A stretch of 21,000 nucleotides of DNA from Accumulibacter sp032229525 (GCF_032229525.1 NZ_JAVTWB010000005.1:1-21000); one strand, 5' to 3'. Numbered from the stretch's first letter, positions 6,995-17,893 are shown. The notes: generated by a model not told the origin, from the letters alone. A program made the numbers and translations.

Positions 6995-7903
6995 ATGAAA
7001 ACGCTTAAAGTTTCGGTGATGGCAACCGCGATTTGCGCGGCAATGGGTTTCGCGGTGCCAGCCTCTGCGGGGCCTTCGGTAACAGGTGCCTTTGTCAACG
7101 GTCAGCAGCAATGGTCCGATGACAGCGGCGAAATCCTTATCGACGTGGATGGAAGCGGCGGTATTAGCAAGGGTGACTATTTGGTGGGCATCGTTGGCAT
7201 GACCTCTTTCCCGACTTCGGGCGTGGGCGTCAACACAGTCACCCAGCTGACGGCAGCCTTCGCGACGGAAGTCCTGTCTGCTCCTTCTGCGCTGCCTGCC
7301 CTTGCTTGCGGTAATGCAGCACTTACCAGCTGCGCACTGTTTGAATTTGGGGCGGTAGCACTTGGCTTCAATCACGCGTGGGGTTTGGCCAACGCGGCCC
7401 TCGGCGGTTTGTTCACCACCACTTCCTTCCTCGCACCGAGTGGTGGTGCTTTGGATCCGGCCACCGTGGCCCTGTTCATTGAAGACAACCAAGCTGTCCC
7501 GACCGCGTTTGATCGGGACGGTGGCACCATGGTGAACGCGTTTAATACCGGCAGCGACGGTACCGTACGGGTCGGTGTCAAGATGGCTCCGGGTGATGCC
7601 TGGGCGGGGACTGGTCCGGCACTCTTGGGGCAGTTCTTTTCCGTTCCGTCGGGAACGGGCGTCGGAAGCTTTTCTATTAACGCGACGATTTATGATCAGA
7701 ATTTCCCCGGCTATATCTTCGCTCCGTTGATTACCGCGAACGGTACTCTCAAGCCTACCAGCGGAAGTCAGTTCGTTGTTACCGACGACACCACCTTTGA
7801 GGTCAACATCCGCAAGTTGCCAGAACCCGGAACCCTGGCGCTCTTGGGCTTTGGCTTGCTGGGTCTGGCAGGCGGTAGCTTGAAGCGGCGTAAAATGTCC
7901 TGA
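6995..7903 (+). CDS. PEP-CTERM sorting-domain exported protein
   Basis: The protein is 302 aa from the ATG at 6995, with AGGAGAT 7 nt upstream. A signal peptide covers residues 1-25 (ending VPASA|GP). The C-terminus is a textbook exosortase signal: PEPGTL at 276-281, a hydrophobic segment about 282-296 and the basic end KRRK at 297-300. The mature part is Gly/Ala/Thr-rich and expected to be beta-rich. Residues 50-61 (DVDGSGGISKGD) fit an EF-hand calcium loop. C105 and C113 are close enough to form a small disulfide loop. Exosortase is expected to cleave at the PEP motif and release or anchor the protein at the cell surface or in the extracellular matrix, as in floc-forming bacteria. Expression is probably RpoN-dependent. 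A strong terminator follows. Confidence 0.9.
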   Translation: MKTLKVSVMATAICAAMGFAVPASAGPSVTGAFVNGQQQWSDDSGEILIDVDGSGGISKGDYLVGIVGMTSFPTSGVGVNTVTQLTAAFATEVLSAPSALPALACGNAALTSCALFEFGAVALGFNHAWGLANAALGGLFTTTSFLAPSGGALDPATVALFIEDNQAVPTAFDRDGGTMVNAFNTGSDGTVRVGVKMAPGDAWAGTGPALLGQFFSVPSGTGVGSFSINATIYDQNFPGYIFAPLITANGTLKPTSGSQFVVTDDTTFEVNIRKLPEPGTLALLGFGLLGLAGGSLKRRKMS

Positions 7904-7938
7904 CCTGGGCTGGACACTGAGTCGTCGGCAGTACCCCT

Positions 7939-7970
7939 GGAAGCCCCTCTTTTCGAGGGGCTTCCGCTTT
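7939..7970 (+). terminator. Rho-independent terminator after the PEP-CTERM gene
   Basis: GGAAGCCCCTC (7939-7949) pairs perfectly with GAGGGGCTTCC (7955-7965) across a 5-nt loop TTTTC, followed by GCTTTT. The 11-bp stem starts 35 bases after the stop codon. Confidence 0.85.
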
Positions 7971-8385
7971 TGCGGGGACCAGAGAGGACGACAAGCAGTA
8001 CGAGGGGAAAGCGGACCAAGGGCGAGCGCTCGCCAGGAGGAACAACAAGCGCGGGTCGAGGAAGCGCAGCTTGGCGTTGTGCCGTCCATCAGCTTCACGT
8101 TTGCGCCAGTAGCGCTGCCAGTTCGCGACAGAATGGTGGGCGCAAGGCGCCACCAGTGCGACCGCTACTGCGCTGCCTTGGCGCAGGAACGCGCTGGGTG
8201 AGCGGGGGATGCGCGAGAGCTCTCGACAGGCCTCAGTCAGCTGTTGCCAGGGCTGATCCTGGCTTTATCGCCGCGCCGCGTGGGGTTGCAGGCGATCAGA
8301 CGGTTCTTGGCCAAGCGGGATGGCCGTCGGCCGTGGCCTGTACGGCGACCCCGCTCGGCGGATCGACCTTCAGCAGGCCCCGCCA
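7971..8385. other. Gene-free region with decayed sequence and palindromes
   Basis: Open frames exist on both strands but none has a start site or family signature. Two perfect palindromes occur: GGCGAGCGCTCGCC (8021-8034) and CGAGAGCTCTCG (8214-8225), plus an imperfect hairpin at about 8135-8155. Part of the minus strand resembles the end of the gamma-carbonic anhydrase gene, listed separately. The region looks like an old recombination scar. Confidence 0.45.
8092..8176 (-). pseudogene. Diverged fragment of gamma-carbonic anhydrase 3' end
   Basis: On the minus strand, 8152 to 8092 aligns without gaps to 9300 to 9240, the end of the gamma-carbonic anhydrase gene: I count 48 identical bases of 61. 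The frame is preserved: HHSVANWQRYWRKREA here against EHYVANCQRYRRELEA there. A further eight codons upstream share only scattered identity. No beta-helix part, start codon or matching stop is present, so this is a remnant or a partial duplication. Confidence 0.5.
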
Positions 8386-9126
8386 TCACTCCGTGCCGCA
8401 GGTGTAGCGCCCGGCGTCGGTCATCAGGTCCCACACCGGCCGGGCGACGCGCTTGATGTTCGGCAGGAATTCGTTGACGTCGCCCAGGCAGGGAATGCGC
8501 TGGCCATGATAGTCAACGATCGGGCCGATCTGCTGAAAGCTCACCCCGAAGCGGCTGATGAGTCGATACAGTGCCGGCTCCATGACGGCGTAGCAACGGG
8601 TCAGGCCGTGCGTGTGCATCATCCGGAGCTCGGCGGCAAACAAGCCCAGCGACAGGTGCGGCAGGATGCGACGCTCGTCCGGCTCGAAATACATTTCCAC
8701 GTCGTCCGAGATGCCTGTTGCGCTGCCAGCCTCGCCAAGACGTTTCTTGAAGGCCTTGGAGACCGCGAAGCGGGACAGCTCACCTAAGCGACCTCGCTCC
8801 TGCGGATCGCGAACGGCCCGTCCTTCGTCAAAGTGGCAGTGGGTCTCGATGGGAAAGAGGGCCAGGGGAGCGGATCGGTCGGGCAGGATCATTCTGGCCG
8901 TCGCCGCGTAAGCAGCGGTGGCACGATGCCTGAGCAGGTAGTGCTGGGAGCGATCGTCGAAGGCGTCTCGCTCGATGCCGTTCGGGTGCTCTTCCGGTCG
9001 CTCGAAACCCGTCTCGACGACATACACCTGGTAGCGTAGCCGGAATACTTCCTCGCGCAGGTGGTCGTCGTCCGCGAGCAGCAGCTCGAAGTACTGGTTG
9101 AAAGCCGCGCTCAAGTCGGTCGCCAT
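8386..9126 (-). CDS. PEP-CTERM/exosortase system-associated acyltransferase
   Basis: The protein is 246 aa with no signal peptide. The ATG at 9126 has GCGAGG upstream at suitable spacing. It matches the exosortase-associated acyltransferase family (TIGR03694), a GNAT-fold relative of acyl-homoserine-lactone synthases: LREEVFRLRYQVYVVETGF (residues 23-41) corresponds to the N-terminal R-x-x-V/F-x-x-R-Y-x-V-Y block, followed by ATARMILPD, GELSRFAVSKAFKKR, and a C-terminal HGLTRCYAVMEPALYRLISRFG segment. The family occurs only in genomes with the PEP-CTERM/exosortase system; its acyl acceptor is not known. It faces the PEP-CTERM gene convergently, with no exosortase, epsH or prsK/prsR gene in the window. 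Alternative: a small-molecule autoinducer synthase, less likely given the family match. Confidence 0.88.
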   Translation of the reverse strand: MATDLSAAFNQYFELLLADDDHLREEVFRLRYQVYVVETGFERPEEHPNGIERDAFDDRSQHYLLRHRATAAYAATARMILPDRSAPLALFPIETHCHFDEGRAVRDPQERGRLGELSRFAVSKAFKKRLGEAGSATGISDDVEMYFEPDERRILPHLSLGLFAAELRMMHTHGLTRCYAVMEPALYRLISRFGVSFQQIGPIVDYHGQRIPCLGDVNEFLPNIKRVARPVWDLMTDAGRYTCGTE

Positions 9127-9180
9127 GCTGGCCTCGCAGATCGGGGAAGTGTTCGGGAGATCAGCCAGTCAAGGCTGGAA

Positions 9181-9210
9181 AATATCTTGACCTCTTGCGC
9201 TTGGGTCAAG
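9181..9210 (-). promoter_or_regulatory. Candidate promoter with dyad ahead of the acyltransferase
   Basis: On the minus strand TTGACC (9209-9204) and GATATT (9186-9181) are spaced by 17 bp, a fair sigma-70 promoter for the gene starting at 9126. The perfect inverted repeat CTTGACC-N11-GGTCAAG (9186-9192, 9204-9210) covers the -35 and much of the spacer, so it could be an operator. The same dyad, followed by ATATTTT on the minus strand, could instead be a weak terminator for the gene ending at 9233. Confidence 0.4.
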
Positions 9211-9232
9211 CCGTGCACCCTGCAGACCCGCG

Positions 9233-9754
9233 CTACAGGGCTTCGAGTTCGCGCCGGTAGCGCTGGCAGTTGGCGACATAGTGCTCGGCGCTGTGCGCCA
9301 GGCGGGCAACTTCCTCCGTACTGAGCTGGCGCACGACCCTGCCGGGCGAGCCGACAATCAGCGAGTGATCGGGAAAGATCTTGCCTTCGGGGATCAGCGT
9401 GTTGGCGCCGACGATGCAGCCCTTGCCGATCACTGCATGGTTGAGCAGCACCGAGCCGATGCCGATCAGCGAGCCGTCGCCGATGGTGCAGCCGTGCAGC
9501 ATCACCAGGTGGCCGACGGTGACGTTGCGGCCGATGGTCAGCGGCACGCCTTCGTCCGTGTGCAGTACCGAGTTGTCCTGGATGTTGCTGTTCTCGCCGA
9601 CGATGATCGGGTCGTTGTCGCCGCGCAGGGTGGCGTTCCACCACACCGAGGCGTTCTTTGCCAGGCGAACGTCGCCGATGACGATGGCGGTGGCAGCGAC
9701 CCAGCTCTGCGGGTCGATCTGCGGGTGTCGGGCGCCGATGGCAAAAATGGGCAT
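9233..9754 (-). CDS. Gamma-class carbonic anhydrase family protein (YrdA/PaaY-like)
   Basis: The protein is 173 aa, the usual family length. It has the left-handed beta-helix hexapeptide pattern (VIGDVRL, IVGENSNIQDN, TIGRNVTVGH, TIGDGSLIG, VIGKGCIVGA) and the three zinc-binding histidines at H65 (VLHTDEG), H82 (VGH) and H87 (MLHG). N-terminal block ATLRGDNDPI and the C-terminal helix (VARLAHSAEHYVANCQRYRRELEAL) are typical. Members bind zinc and may hydrate CO2, though many have no measured activity or act as thioesterase-like or transferase-like proteins. It lies 50 bp behind the MacB-like permease gene on the same strand, so it may be read from the efflux operon, but no functional tie is evident. 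A diverged copy of its last codons lies about 1.15 kb away. Confidence 0.9.
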   Translation of the reverse strand: MPIFAIGARHPQIDPQSWVAATAIVIGDVRLAKNASVWWNATLRGDNDPIIVGENSNIQDNSVLHTDEGVPLTIGRNVTVGHLVMLHGCTIGDGSLIGIGSVLLNHAVIGKGCIVGANTLIPEGKIFPDHSLIVGSPGRVVRQLSTEEVARLAHSAEHYVANCQRYRRELEAL

Positions 9755-9804
9755 GGGTCAGCTCTCGTGGTCGTTTTGGATCCGGCATTGTAGCCCCTGC
9801 CGGT

Positions 9805-11728
<1,924 letters not shown>

Positions 11729-11729
<1 letters not shown>

Positions 11730-12949
11730 CAGAACAAGCGCATGCCGACGCTGCTCGGCTTGTCGCCCGAGTTGGCCGGGTTCTCGCCAACCACCACCCG
11801 GTCGCCCGCCTGCAGCTCACCGCCCAGCACCTCGGTGTTGCGGTTGTCGGTGATCCCCAGTTGCACGCTCACCGCTTTCAGCGCGCCGTGCTCGATGAGG
11901 TGCACGGTGCCGCTGCTGCCAGCGGGTTCGCTGCCTTTGTCCTTGTCTTTGCCGGTCCGCTCGCCGGGCCCTTTGGCGGGCCGCTTGTCGCCGGCTAGCG
12001 GCCGCTCGCCGGCGCCCGTGTCGTCCGCGGGCGGTTTGAAACGCAGGGCCGCGTTGGCCACCAGCAGGACATTCTGGCGGCTGGCGACGGCGATGCTGAC
12101 GTAGGCGGTCATCCCCGGCAGCAGGATGTGTTCCGGGTTGGAAAGTGAAACGCGAACGTTGTAGGTGACGACGTTCTGCTGCGTCGTCGGGTTGAGGCGA
12201 ATTTGCTGTACCTGGCCCTGGAAGCTGCGTTCCGGGAAAGCGTCGACGGTGAAACGGACCGGCTGCCCCGGCCTGATCTTGCCGATATCGGCTTCGGCGA
12301 AGCTCGAGTCGATGCGCATCTCCGAGAGGTCCTGGGCGATCTTGATCAGGGTCGGCGTCTGCAGGCTGGCGGCGACCGTCTGCCCGAGGTCGACGACACG
12401 GTCGACGACGACGCCGGAAACCGGAGAGCGGATCGTCGTGTAGCGCAGATTGACCTGGTCCTTGTCGGCCGCCGCCCGGGCCTGGGCGAGCTGCGCCGCG
12501 GTAGAGCGGCGCGCCTGCACCGCCTGCTCGAGTTCCTGACGCGAGACGTATTCCTGTTCGAACAGGGCTGTCATGCGGGCCTCGTTGGCCCGCGCCAGAT
12601 CGAGCGCGGCCGAGACGTTGAGCACGTTGGCTGCCGACTGCCGGGCCTGGGCGGCGAGCAGCGAGTCGTCGAGTTCCAGCAGTGGCTGTCCTTTCTCCAC
12701 CTTGTCGTTGAAATCGACATACAGCCTGGTGACCGTTCCGGAGACCTGGGTGCCGACGTTGACCAGCACCACCGGGTTGAGCGTGCCGTTGGCCGAGACG
12801 GTCTGCGTGATGTCGCTGACGGCGACGACCTGGGTCTTGTAGCGCTGTTCGGGCGAGCGGGCGGCGTTCTGGCGCTGCCAGTAGACGCCGCCCGCGGCGA
12901 CCGCGACGACGAGTAGGGCGATGGCCGACTTCCTGAGCGATATTTTCAT
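11729..12949 (-). CDS. MacA-like periplasmic adaptor (membrane fusion protein)
   Basis: The protein is 406 aa. A membrane anchor covers about residues 7-25 (KSAIALLVVAVAAGGVYW). Then follow the lipoyl-like half (GTLNPVVLVNVGTQVSGTV and the mirrored IRSPVSGVVVDRVVDLGQ), an alpha-helical hairpin with Ala/Gln/Arg-rich coiled-coil sequence between them, and a beta-barrel domain (RPGQPVRFTVDAFPERSFQGQV, VTYNVRVSLSNPEHILLPGMTAYVSI). A charged, low-complexity Lys/Gly/Asp insert (about 313-345) interrupts the C-terminal membrane-proximal domain. The ATG overlaps the TolC-like stop as ATGA. The adaptor bridges the MacB-like permease to the TolC-like channel. Confidence 0.93.
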
Positions 12950-14397
12950 TGCGTTCGAGTCTTGGATGGGGCGCTGACGGAGAGCAGCAGACTGCTGTCG
13001 AGAATGCCGATGGCCCTGGCCAGTGCCGCCCGCGAAACCTGCCAGTCGAGCATCGCCTGGATGCGTTGCAAGCGCGCCGCGGCCAGTGCGCTCTGCGCGT
13101 TGAGCACGTCGAGAATGTTGCCGACGCCGGCCTTGTAGCGGCCGAGGGCGACGCGCTCGGACTGTTCGGCGCTGGCCAGCAGGTCGGCGGTCGTCCTGAT
13201 CGTCTGGCTGGCCGTGGTCAGGCTCTGGTAGGCTTCCCAGACGTCGAGGGCCACCTGCTGGCGGGTGTTGTCGACGCGGGCGGCCTGGACATCGCTGCGC
13301 GCTTCTGCGGCGCGGACGTTGTAGGTGGTGTTGAAACCGGAGAACAGCGGCAGGCTGAGGGTCAGGCCGATCGAATTGCCGTGGGTCGACAGGCCACCGA
13401 GCTCTCCCCAGTTGGGGCCTGCGTTCAGCGAGATCGTCGGCAGCCCGGCGGCGCGCGCGTAGTCGACGCCCGATTGCGCTGCCTTCAGCTCGGCTTCGGC
13501 CGCCTTGAGCTCCGGCCGCCGCTGCCGCGCTTCGCTGATCAGCGCGGCGACGTCACGCTCGAAAGTGGCGTCGGGGGTTGCCGATGGAATTTCGTCGAGC
13601 CGCAGCGGCTGGTTGGCGTCCAGTCCCATGACCCTGGCCAGCCTTCCGAAGGCGTTGCGCAACACCCCTTCGGCGCGGATCCGGTTGAGTGTCGCCTGTG
13701 ACCAGGCAGTCTGCGCCTGCAGGCGGTCAGCCGGCGTGCCGGTCCCGACGCGATAGCGGACTTCGGCCGCCGTCAGGCTCTCGCGGCTGGCTTTCTCCGA
13801 TTCGAGCGCGGCGGTGACCGCGGCGCGCGCCGCCTGGGTGTTGTAGTAGGACTGCAGGGCGTCGAGAAAGACGCTTTGTACGGTGGCATCGAGTGTCGCC
13901 GACGCGGCGCTCAGCAGTTGCCGGGCGGCTTCGAGATTGGCCGAGCGGGCGCCGAAGTCGACCAGCAACCAGGAGAGGGTCAGCGAAGCGGAGCGTTGGC
14001 TGGCGCTTTGCGAATTGATGGTCTGCCGGCCGGCCGCCAGGCGACCATCGATTCCCGGCAGGAAATCGGACTGCGCCAGTCCGACCTGCGCCGCCTGCAC
14101 GCGGGCAAAGGACCACACTTCGCGGGTCGTCGGATTTTTGCACAGTGCCAGGTCAACGACTTCGAGGACGCCGTAGACGGCGTCGGCCGGCAACGCCTGG
14201 CACGGCAGATAGCTGCTGTCCCGACCGGACAGCGCGAGGGCCGGGCGGGGTGGCGTGATCGCGCGGGTGTCGAACGGATCGCTGGCTTCCAGCGCCGGCA
14301 GGTCGGCTGCAAGCACGGCAAGCAGCGTGGCGATCGTTGCGAGGAGGGGAGCAGCGCGGCGGGGCGGCGAACCGGGTCGGGATGTAGTGTTGGCCAT
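12946..14397 (-). CDS. TolC-like outer membrane efflux protein
   Basis: The protein is 483 aa. A signal peptide spans about residues 1-38 (PLLATIATLLAVLAADLPALEA|SD). Two OEP repeats follow with the pattern of TolC: SFARVQAAQVGLAQSDFLPGIDG and later ARAAGLPTISLNAGPNWGE, each leading into a long amphipathic helical hairpin, and the hinge AEQSERVALGRYKAGVGNILDVLNAQSAL characteristic of the family. It is the first gene of the efflux operon. The start codon lies only a few bases after the predicted transcription start, so the message may be nearly leaderless; no good ribosome binding site is visible. It provides the outer-membrane duct for the MacAB-like pump. Confidence 0.92.
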   Translation of the reverse strand: MANTTSRPGSPPRRAAPLLATIATLLAVLAADLPALEASDPFDTRAITPPRPALALSGRDSSYLPCQALPADAVYGVLEVVDLALCKNPTTREVWSFARVQAAQVGLAQSDFLPGIDGRLAAGRQTINSQSASQRSASLTLSWLLVDFGARSANLEAARQLLSAASATLDATVQSVFLDALQSYYNTQAARAAVTAALESEKASRESLTAAEVRYRVGTGTPADRLQAQTAWSQATLNRIRAEGVLRNAFGRLARVMGLDANQPLRLDEIPSATPDATFERDVAALISEARQRRPELKAAEAELKAAQSGVDYARAAGLPTISLNAGPNWGELGGLSTHGNSIGLTLSLPLFSGFNTTYNVRAAEARSDVQAARVDNTRQQVALDVWEAYQSLTTASQTIRTTADLLASAEQSERVALGRYKAGVGNILDVLNAQSALAAARLQRIQAMLDWQVSRAALARAIGILDSSLLLSVSAPSKTRTQ

Positions 14398-14405
14398 TTT
14401 TCGCT

Positions 14406-14411
14406 AGTATA
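14406..14411 (-). promoter_or_regulatory. -10 element of the efflux operon
   Basis: On the minus strand TATACT matches the sigma-70 -10 consensus at five of six bases. The -35 region is poor and is covered by the dyad at 14431-14454, so an activator or repressor is likely. The predicted start point lies within about 3 nt of the ATG at 14397. Confidence 0.45.
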
Positions 14412-14430
14412 GCCAAGCGCGTGCCAGCCG

Positions 14431-14454
14431 CTGGTCAGCTTTGCGACTGACCAG
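14431..14454. promoter_or_regulatory. Perfect 8-8-8 inverted repeat, candidate operator
   Basis: CTGGTCAG-N8-CTGACCAG lies 20 bp upstream of the efflux operon -10 and about 80 bp upstream of the divergent DUF3301 start. Size and symmetry fit a dimeric regulator site. No regulator gene is adjacent. Confidence 0.5.
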
Positions 14455-14461
14455 TCATTCT

Positions 14462-14496
14462 GCGGCACGGCATTCTGCCGGACAATGCCGCGCCGC
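14462..14496. repeat. 13-bp near-perfect hairpin in divergent intergenic region
   Basis: GCGGCACGGCATT (14462-14474) pairs with AATGCCGCGCCGC (14484-14496) with a single A-C mismatch and a 9-nt loop. It lies 38 bp upstream of the DUF3301 start and lacks a T-tract. It may be leader structure for that gene or a second binding site. Confidence 0.4.
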
Positions 14497-14534
14497 CGGC
14501 GCAGCACCGAGCGGGCACCTGCCGTAGGGGTCAC

Positions 14535-14915
14535 ATGATGTCCTGGATGGAAACGCTCAGCCTGTTGCTCATGCTCGCCGCCGGCTGGTTCTGGATCGAC
14601 AGCTTCAAGGCCCGCGAGGCGGGCATTCGCGCCGTGCGCGCCGCTTGTGATGCGGAAGAGCTGCAACTGCTCGACGACACGGTCGCGCTGGGGTCGCTGC
14701 GCCCGGGGCGCGACGACGATGGCAGGATGCGCCTGCGCCGCGTCTATCACTTCGAGTACAGCGACACCGGCGACAATCGTCGCAATGGCCATGTCACGCT
14801 GCTTGGCAGCGAACTGGTGATGCTGCATCTGCCGCACACGCATCGATCCGGGCTGCGCTTGGTGTCGCCCACCGGCGAGGAGCCGAATCGGCATTTTCCC
14901 CACCTGCCGTCGTGA
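14535..14915 (+). CDS. DUF3301 family membrane-anchored protein
   Basis: The protein is 126 aa (125 if the adjacent second ATG at 14538 is used); TAGGGGT lies upstream of both. A single N-terminal membrane helix covers about residues 6-21 (ETLSLLLMLAAGWFWID), followed by the family blocks DSFKAREAGIRAVRAAC, LQLLDDTVALGSL and RRVYHFEYSDTGDNRRNGHVTLLG. DUF3301 proteins are small, conserved in gamma- and betaproteobacteria and of unknown function. The stop overlaps the next start as GTGA, so it is coupled to the ACP phosphodiesterase gene. Confidence 0.85.
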   Translation: MMSWMETLSLLLMLAAGWFWIDSFKAREAGIRAVRAACDAEELQLLDDTVALGSLRPGRDDDGRMRLRRVYHFEYSDTGDNRRNGHVTLLGSELVMLHLPHTHRSGLRLVSPTGEEPNRHFPHLPS

Positions 14916-15523
14916 ACTATCTGGCCCACGCGCTGCTGGCCGGTGCGGATGAAGATCTTCGCTTGGGCGGCTTGCTCGGCGATTTCGTCAAGGGGCCGCT
15001 AGTGCCGGCGCCCCGGGGTTTGAGTGCGGCCGTGGTGCACGGCCTCCGCCTGCATCGGCGAATCGACAGTTTTGCCGATACGCATCCGGCCTTTGTCCGC
15101 AGCCGGCTGAGGATCAGCGCCGAACGTCGCCGCTACAGCGGGATCATCATCGACATGTTCTACGATCACTTCCTCGCCGTGCACTGGGCACGTTTTGCGC
15201 AACAGCCTCTCGAGTCTTTTGCCGCCGGCGTTTACGCCCTGCTGGAGCGGCGACCCTTACCCGAGCGGCTGGCGCAGATCCTGCCCAGAATGCGCCAGGA
15301 GAACTGGCTCACCAGCTACCGTCAGCCGGCCGCGGTAGGCCGGGCGCTCGACCAGATCGCCGTTCACCGCCTCAGGCGAAGCAGTCGTCTGGGCGGAGCG
15401 GGGTGCGAGCTGGCGGTGCACTATGGCGAGTTCGAGCGCGATTTTCTCGAATTCTTTCCGGCGGCGATGGTCTTTGCCGAAAGCTTCCGGGCAGTTGGTC
15501 AGGGTGCCGTGCGCGAGCCCTGA
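14912..15523 (+). CDS. acpH: Acyl-carrier-protein phosphodiesterase (AcpH/DUF479)
   Basis: The protein is 203 aa, starting at a GTG that overlaps the previous stop by 4 bp. It begins MNYLAHALLAG and has the AcpH family blocks LLGDFVKG (22-29), GLRLHRRIDSFADTHP (44-59) and RRYSGIIIDMFYDHFLAVHW (74-93). The His and Asp residues in these blocks (H48, D52, D83, D87, H88) fit the metal-dependent HD-like active site. The enzyme removes the 4'-phosphopantetheine group from acyl carrier protein, turning holo-ACP into apo-ACP in the cytoplasm. The coupling to a DUF3301 gene has no known functional explanation. Confidence 0.88.
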   Translation: MNYLAHALLAGADEDLRLGGLLGDFVKGPLVPAPRGLSAAVVHGLRLHRRIDSFADTHPAFVRSRLRISAERRRYSGIIIDMFYDHFLAVHWARFAQQPLESFAAGVYALLERRPLPERLAQILPRMRQENWLTSYRQPAAVGRALDQIAVHRLRRSSRLGGAGCELAVHYGEFERDFLEFFPAAMVFAESFRAVGQGAVREP

Positions 15524-15537
15524 GGCGCCGCGGGGGT

Positions 15538-15564
15538 GGCGCCGGCGATGAAGTTATCGGCGCC
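15538..15564. terminator. Inverted repeat between convergent acpH and typA
   Basis: GGCGCCG (15538-15544) and CGGCGCC (15558-15564) form a 7-bp stem with a 13-nt loop in the 61-bp space between the two convergent stops. No T-tract follows on either strand, so bidirectional termination is a weak inference. Confidence 0.3.
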
Positions 15565-15584
15565 GTTGGGCTATTTATCGGGTC

Positions 15585-17426
<1,842 letters not shown>

Positions 17427-17456
17427 GTTGGGTCAAGCCTCTGAAGAAAGCCGATC

Positions 17457-17465
17457 ATTCTAGCA
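17457..17465 (-). promoter_or_regulatory. Extended -10 promoter of typA
   Basis: On the minus strand TGCTAGAAT contains the TGN extension and a five-of-six match to TATAAT. Transcription would start near 17450, giving a leader of about 24 nt. The -35 position coincides with the palindrome at 17480-17494. Confidence 0.5.
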
Positions 17466-17479
17466 CAGGCACGCCACGC

Positions 17480-17494
17480 TTGCTGCACTGCAAA
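17480..17494. promoter_or_regulatory. Third TGC-rich palindrome, over the typA -35 region
   Basis: TTGCTGCACTGCAAA shares its first 13 bases with the complement of the two phasin-promoter elements (18086-18100, 18144-18158). It keeps the TGCA-N-TGCA core of the dyad. It lies in the 80-bp space between the haemoglobin stop and typA, at the place a regulator would block the typA promoter. Confidence 0.5.
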
Positions 17495-17506
17495 AATGAC
17501 GCCTGC

Positions 17507-17893
17507 CTAGGTCGGCTGGTTGCGCATGAAGTCGGCGGTGTTGAAGAAGGACAGCAACAGCTTTTGGCGAAGCCCGTCTTCGATGCCCACCGACTCCATC
17601 GCCAGCAGCATGCAGGCGACCCACTGGTCCCGTTCGGCTGTGCCGATGGCGAAGGGCAGGTGGCGGCGGCGCAGCATCGGATGGCCGATGTTCTGGACGT
17701 AGAGATCTGGCCCGCCCAGCCATCCGGAGAGAAACATGAACAGCTTGTCGCGCGAGGACTGCAAGTCGGCAGGGTGCAGGGCGCGAATCGTCGCAAACTG
17801 CGGCACCGTTTCCATCAGTTGGTAGAAGCGCTGGCAGAGGCCGGCCACTGCCGCTTCGCCGCCGATGAGGAGGTATGGCGTTTCTTCCTGCAC
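17507..17893 (-). CDS. Group II truncated haemoglobin (trHb2)
   Basis: With the GTG at 17893, which has AGGGAGAG upstream, the protein is 128 aa; the open frame continues to 18010 but those residues lack family similarity. Key residues are visible: TyrB10 at Y24 (RFYQLM), the group II block SGWLGGPDLY (56-65), GHP (70-72), the proximal heme-ligand HisF8 at H78 (RRRHLPF) and TrpG8 at W91. These are the residues that in trHb2 proteins bind heme and stabilise oxygen. Likely roles are oxygen binding, NO detoxification or redox protection in the cytoplasm. It is divergent from the phasin gene. Confidence 0.88.
   Translation of the reverse strand: MQEETPYLLIGGEAAVAGLCQRFYQLMETVPQFATIRALHPADLQSSRDKLFMFLSGWLGGPDLYVQNIGHPMLRRRHLPFAIGTAERDQWVACMLLAMESVGIEDGLRQKLLLSFFNTADFMRNQPT

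Noticed and set aside
6968..8098. 376-codon minus-strand frame opposite the PEP-CTERM gene
   Set aside because: Lies across a gene with signal peptide, sorting signal and terminator; no family signal.
7970..8407. Possible 145-aa plus-strand gene
   Set aside because: No binding site, low-complexity composition, and it crosses the decayed carbonic anhydrase fragment and the end of the acyltransferase gene.
14411..14426. Near-consensus sigma-54 site (TGGCACG-N4-TGGCT, minus strand) ahead of the TolC-like gene
   Set aside because: It has one mismatch in the -12 element, overlaps a better sigma-70 -10 and predicts the same almost leaderless transcript. It could be real, but I cannot support it over the sigma-70 reading.
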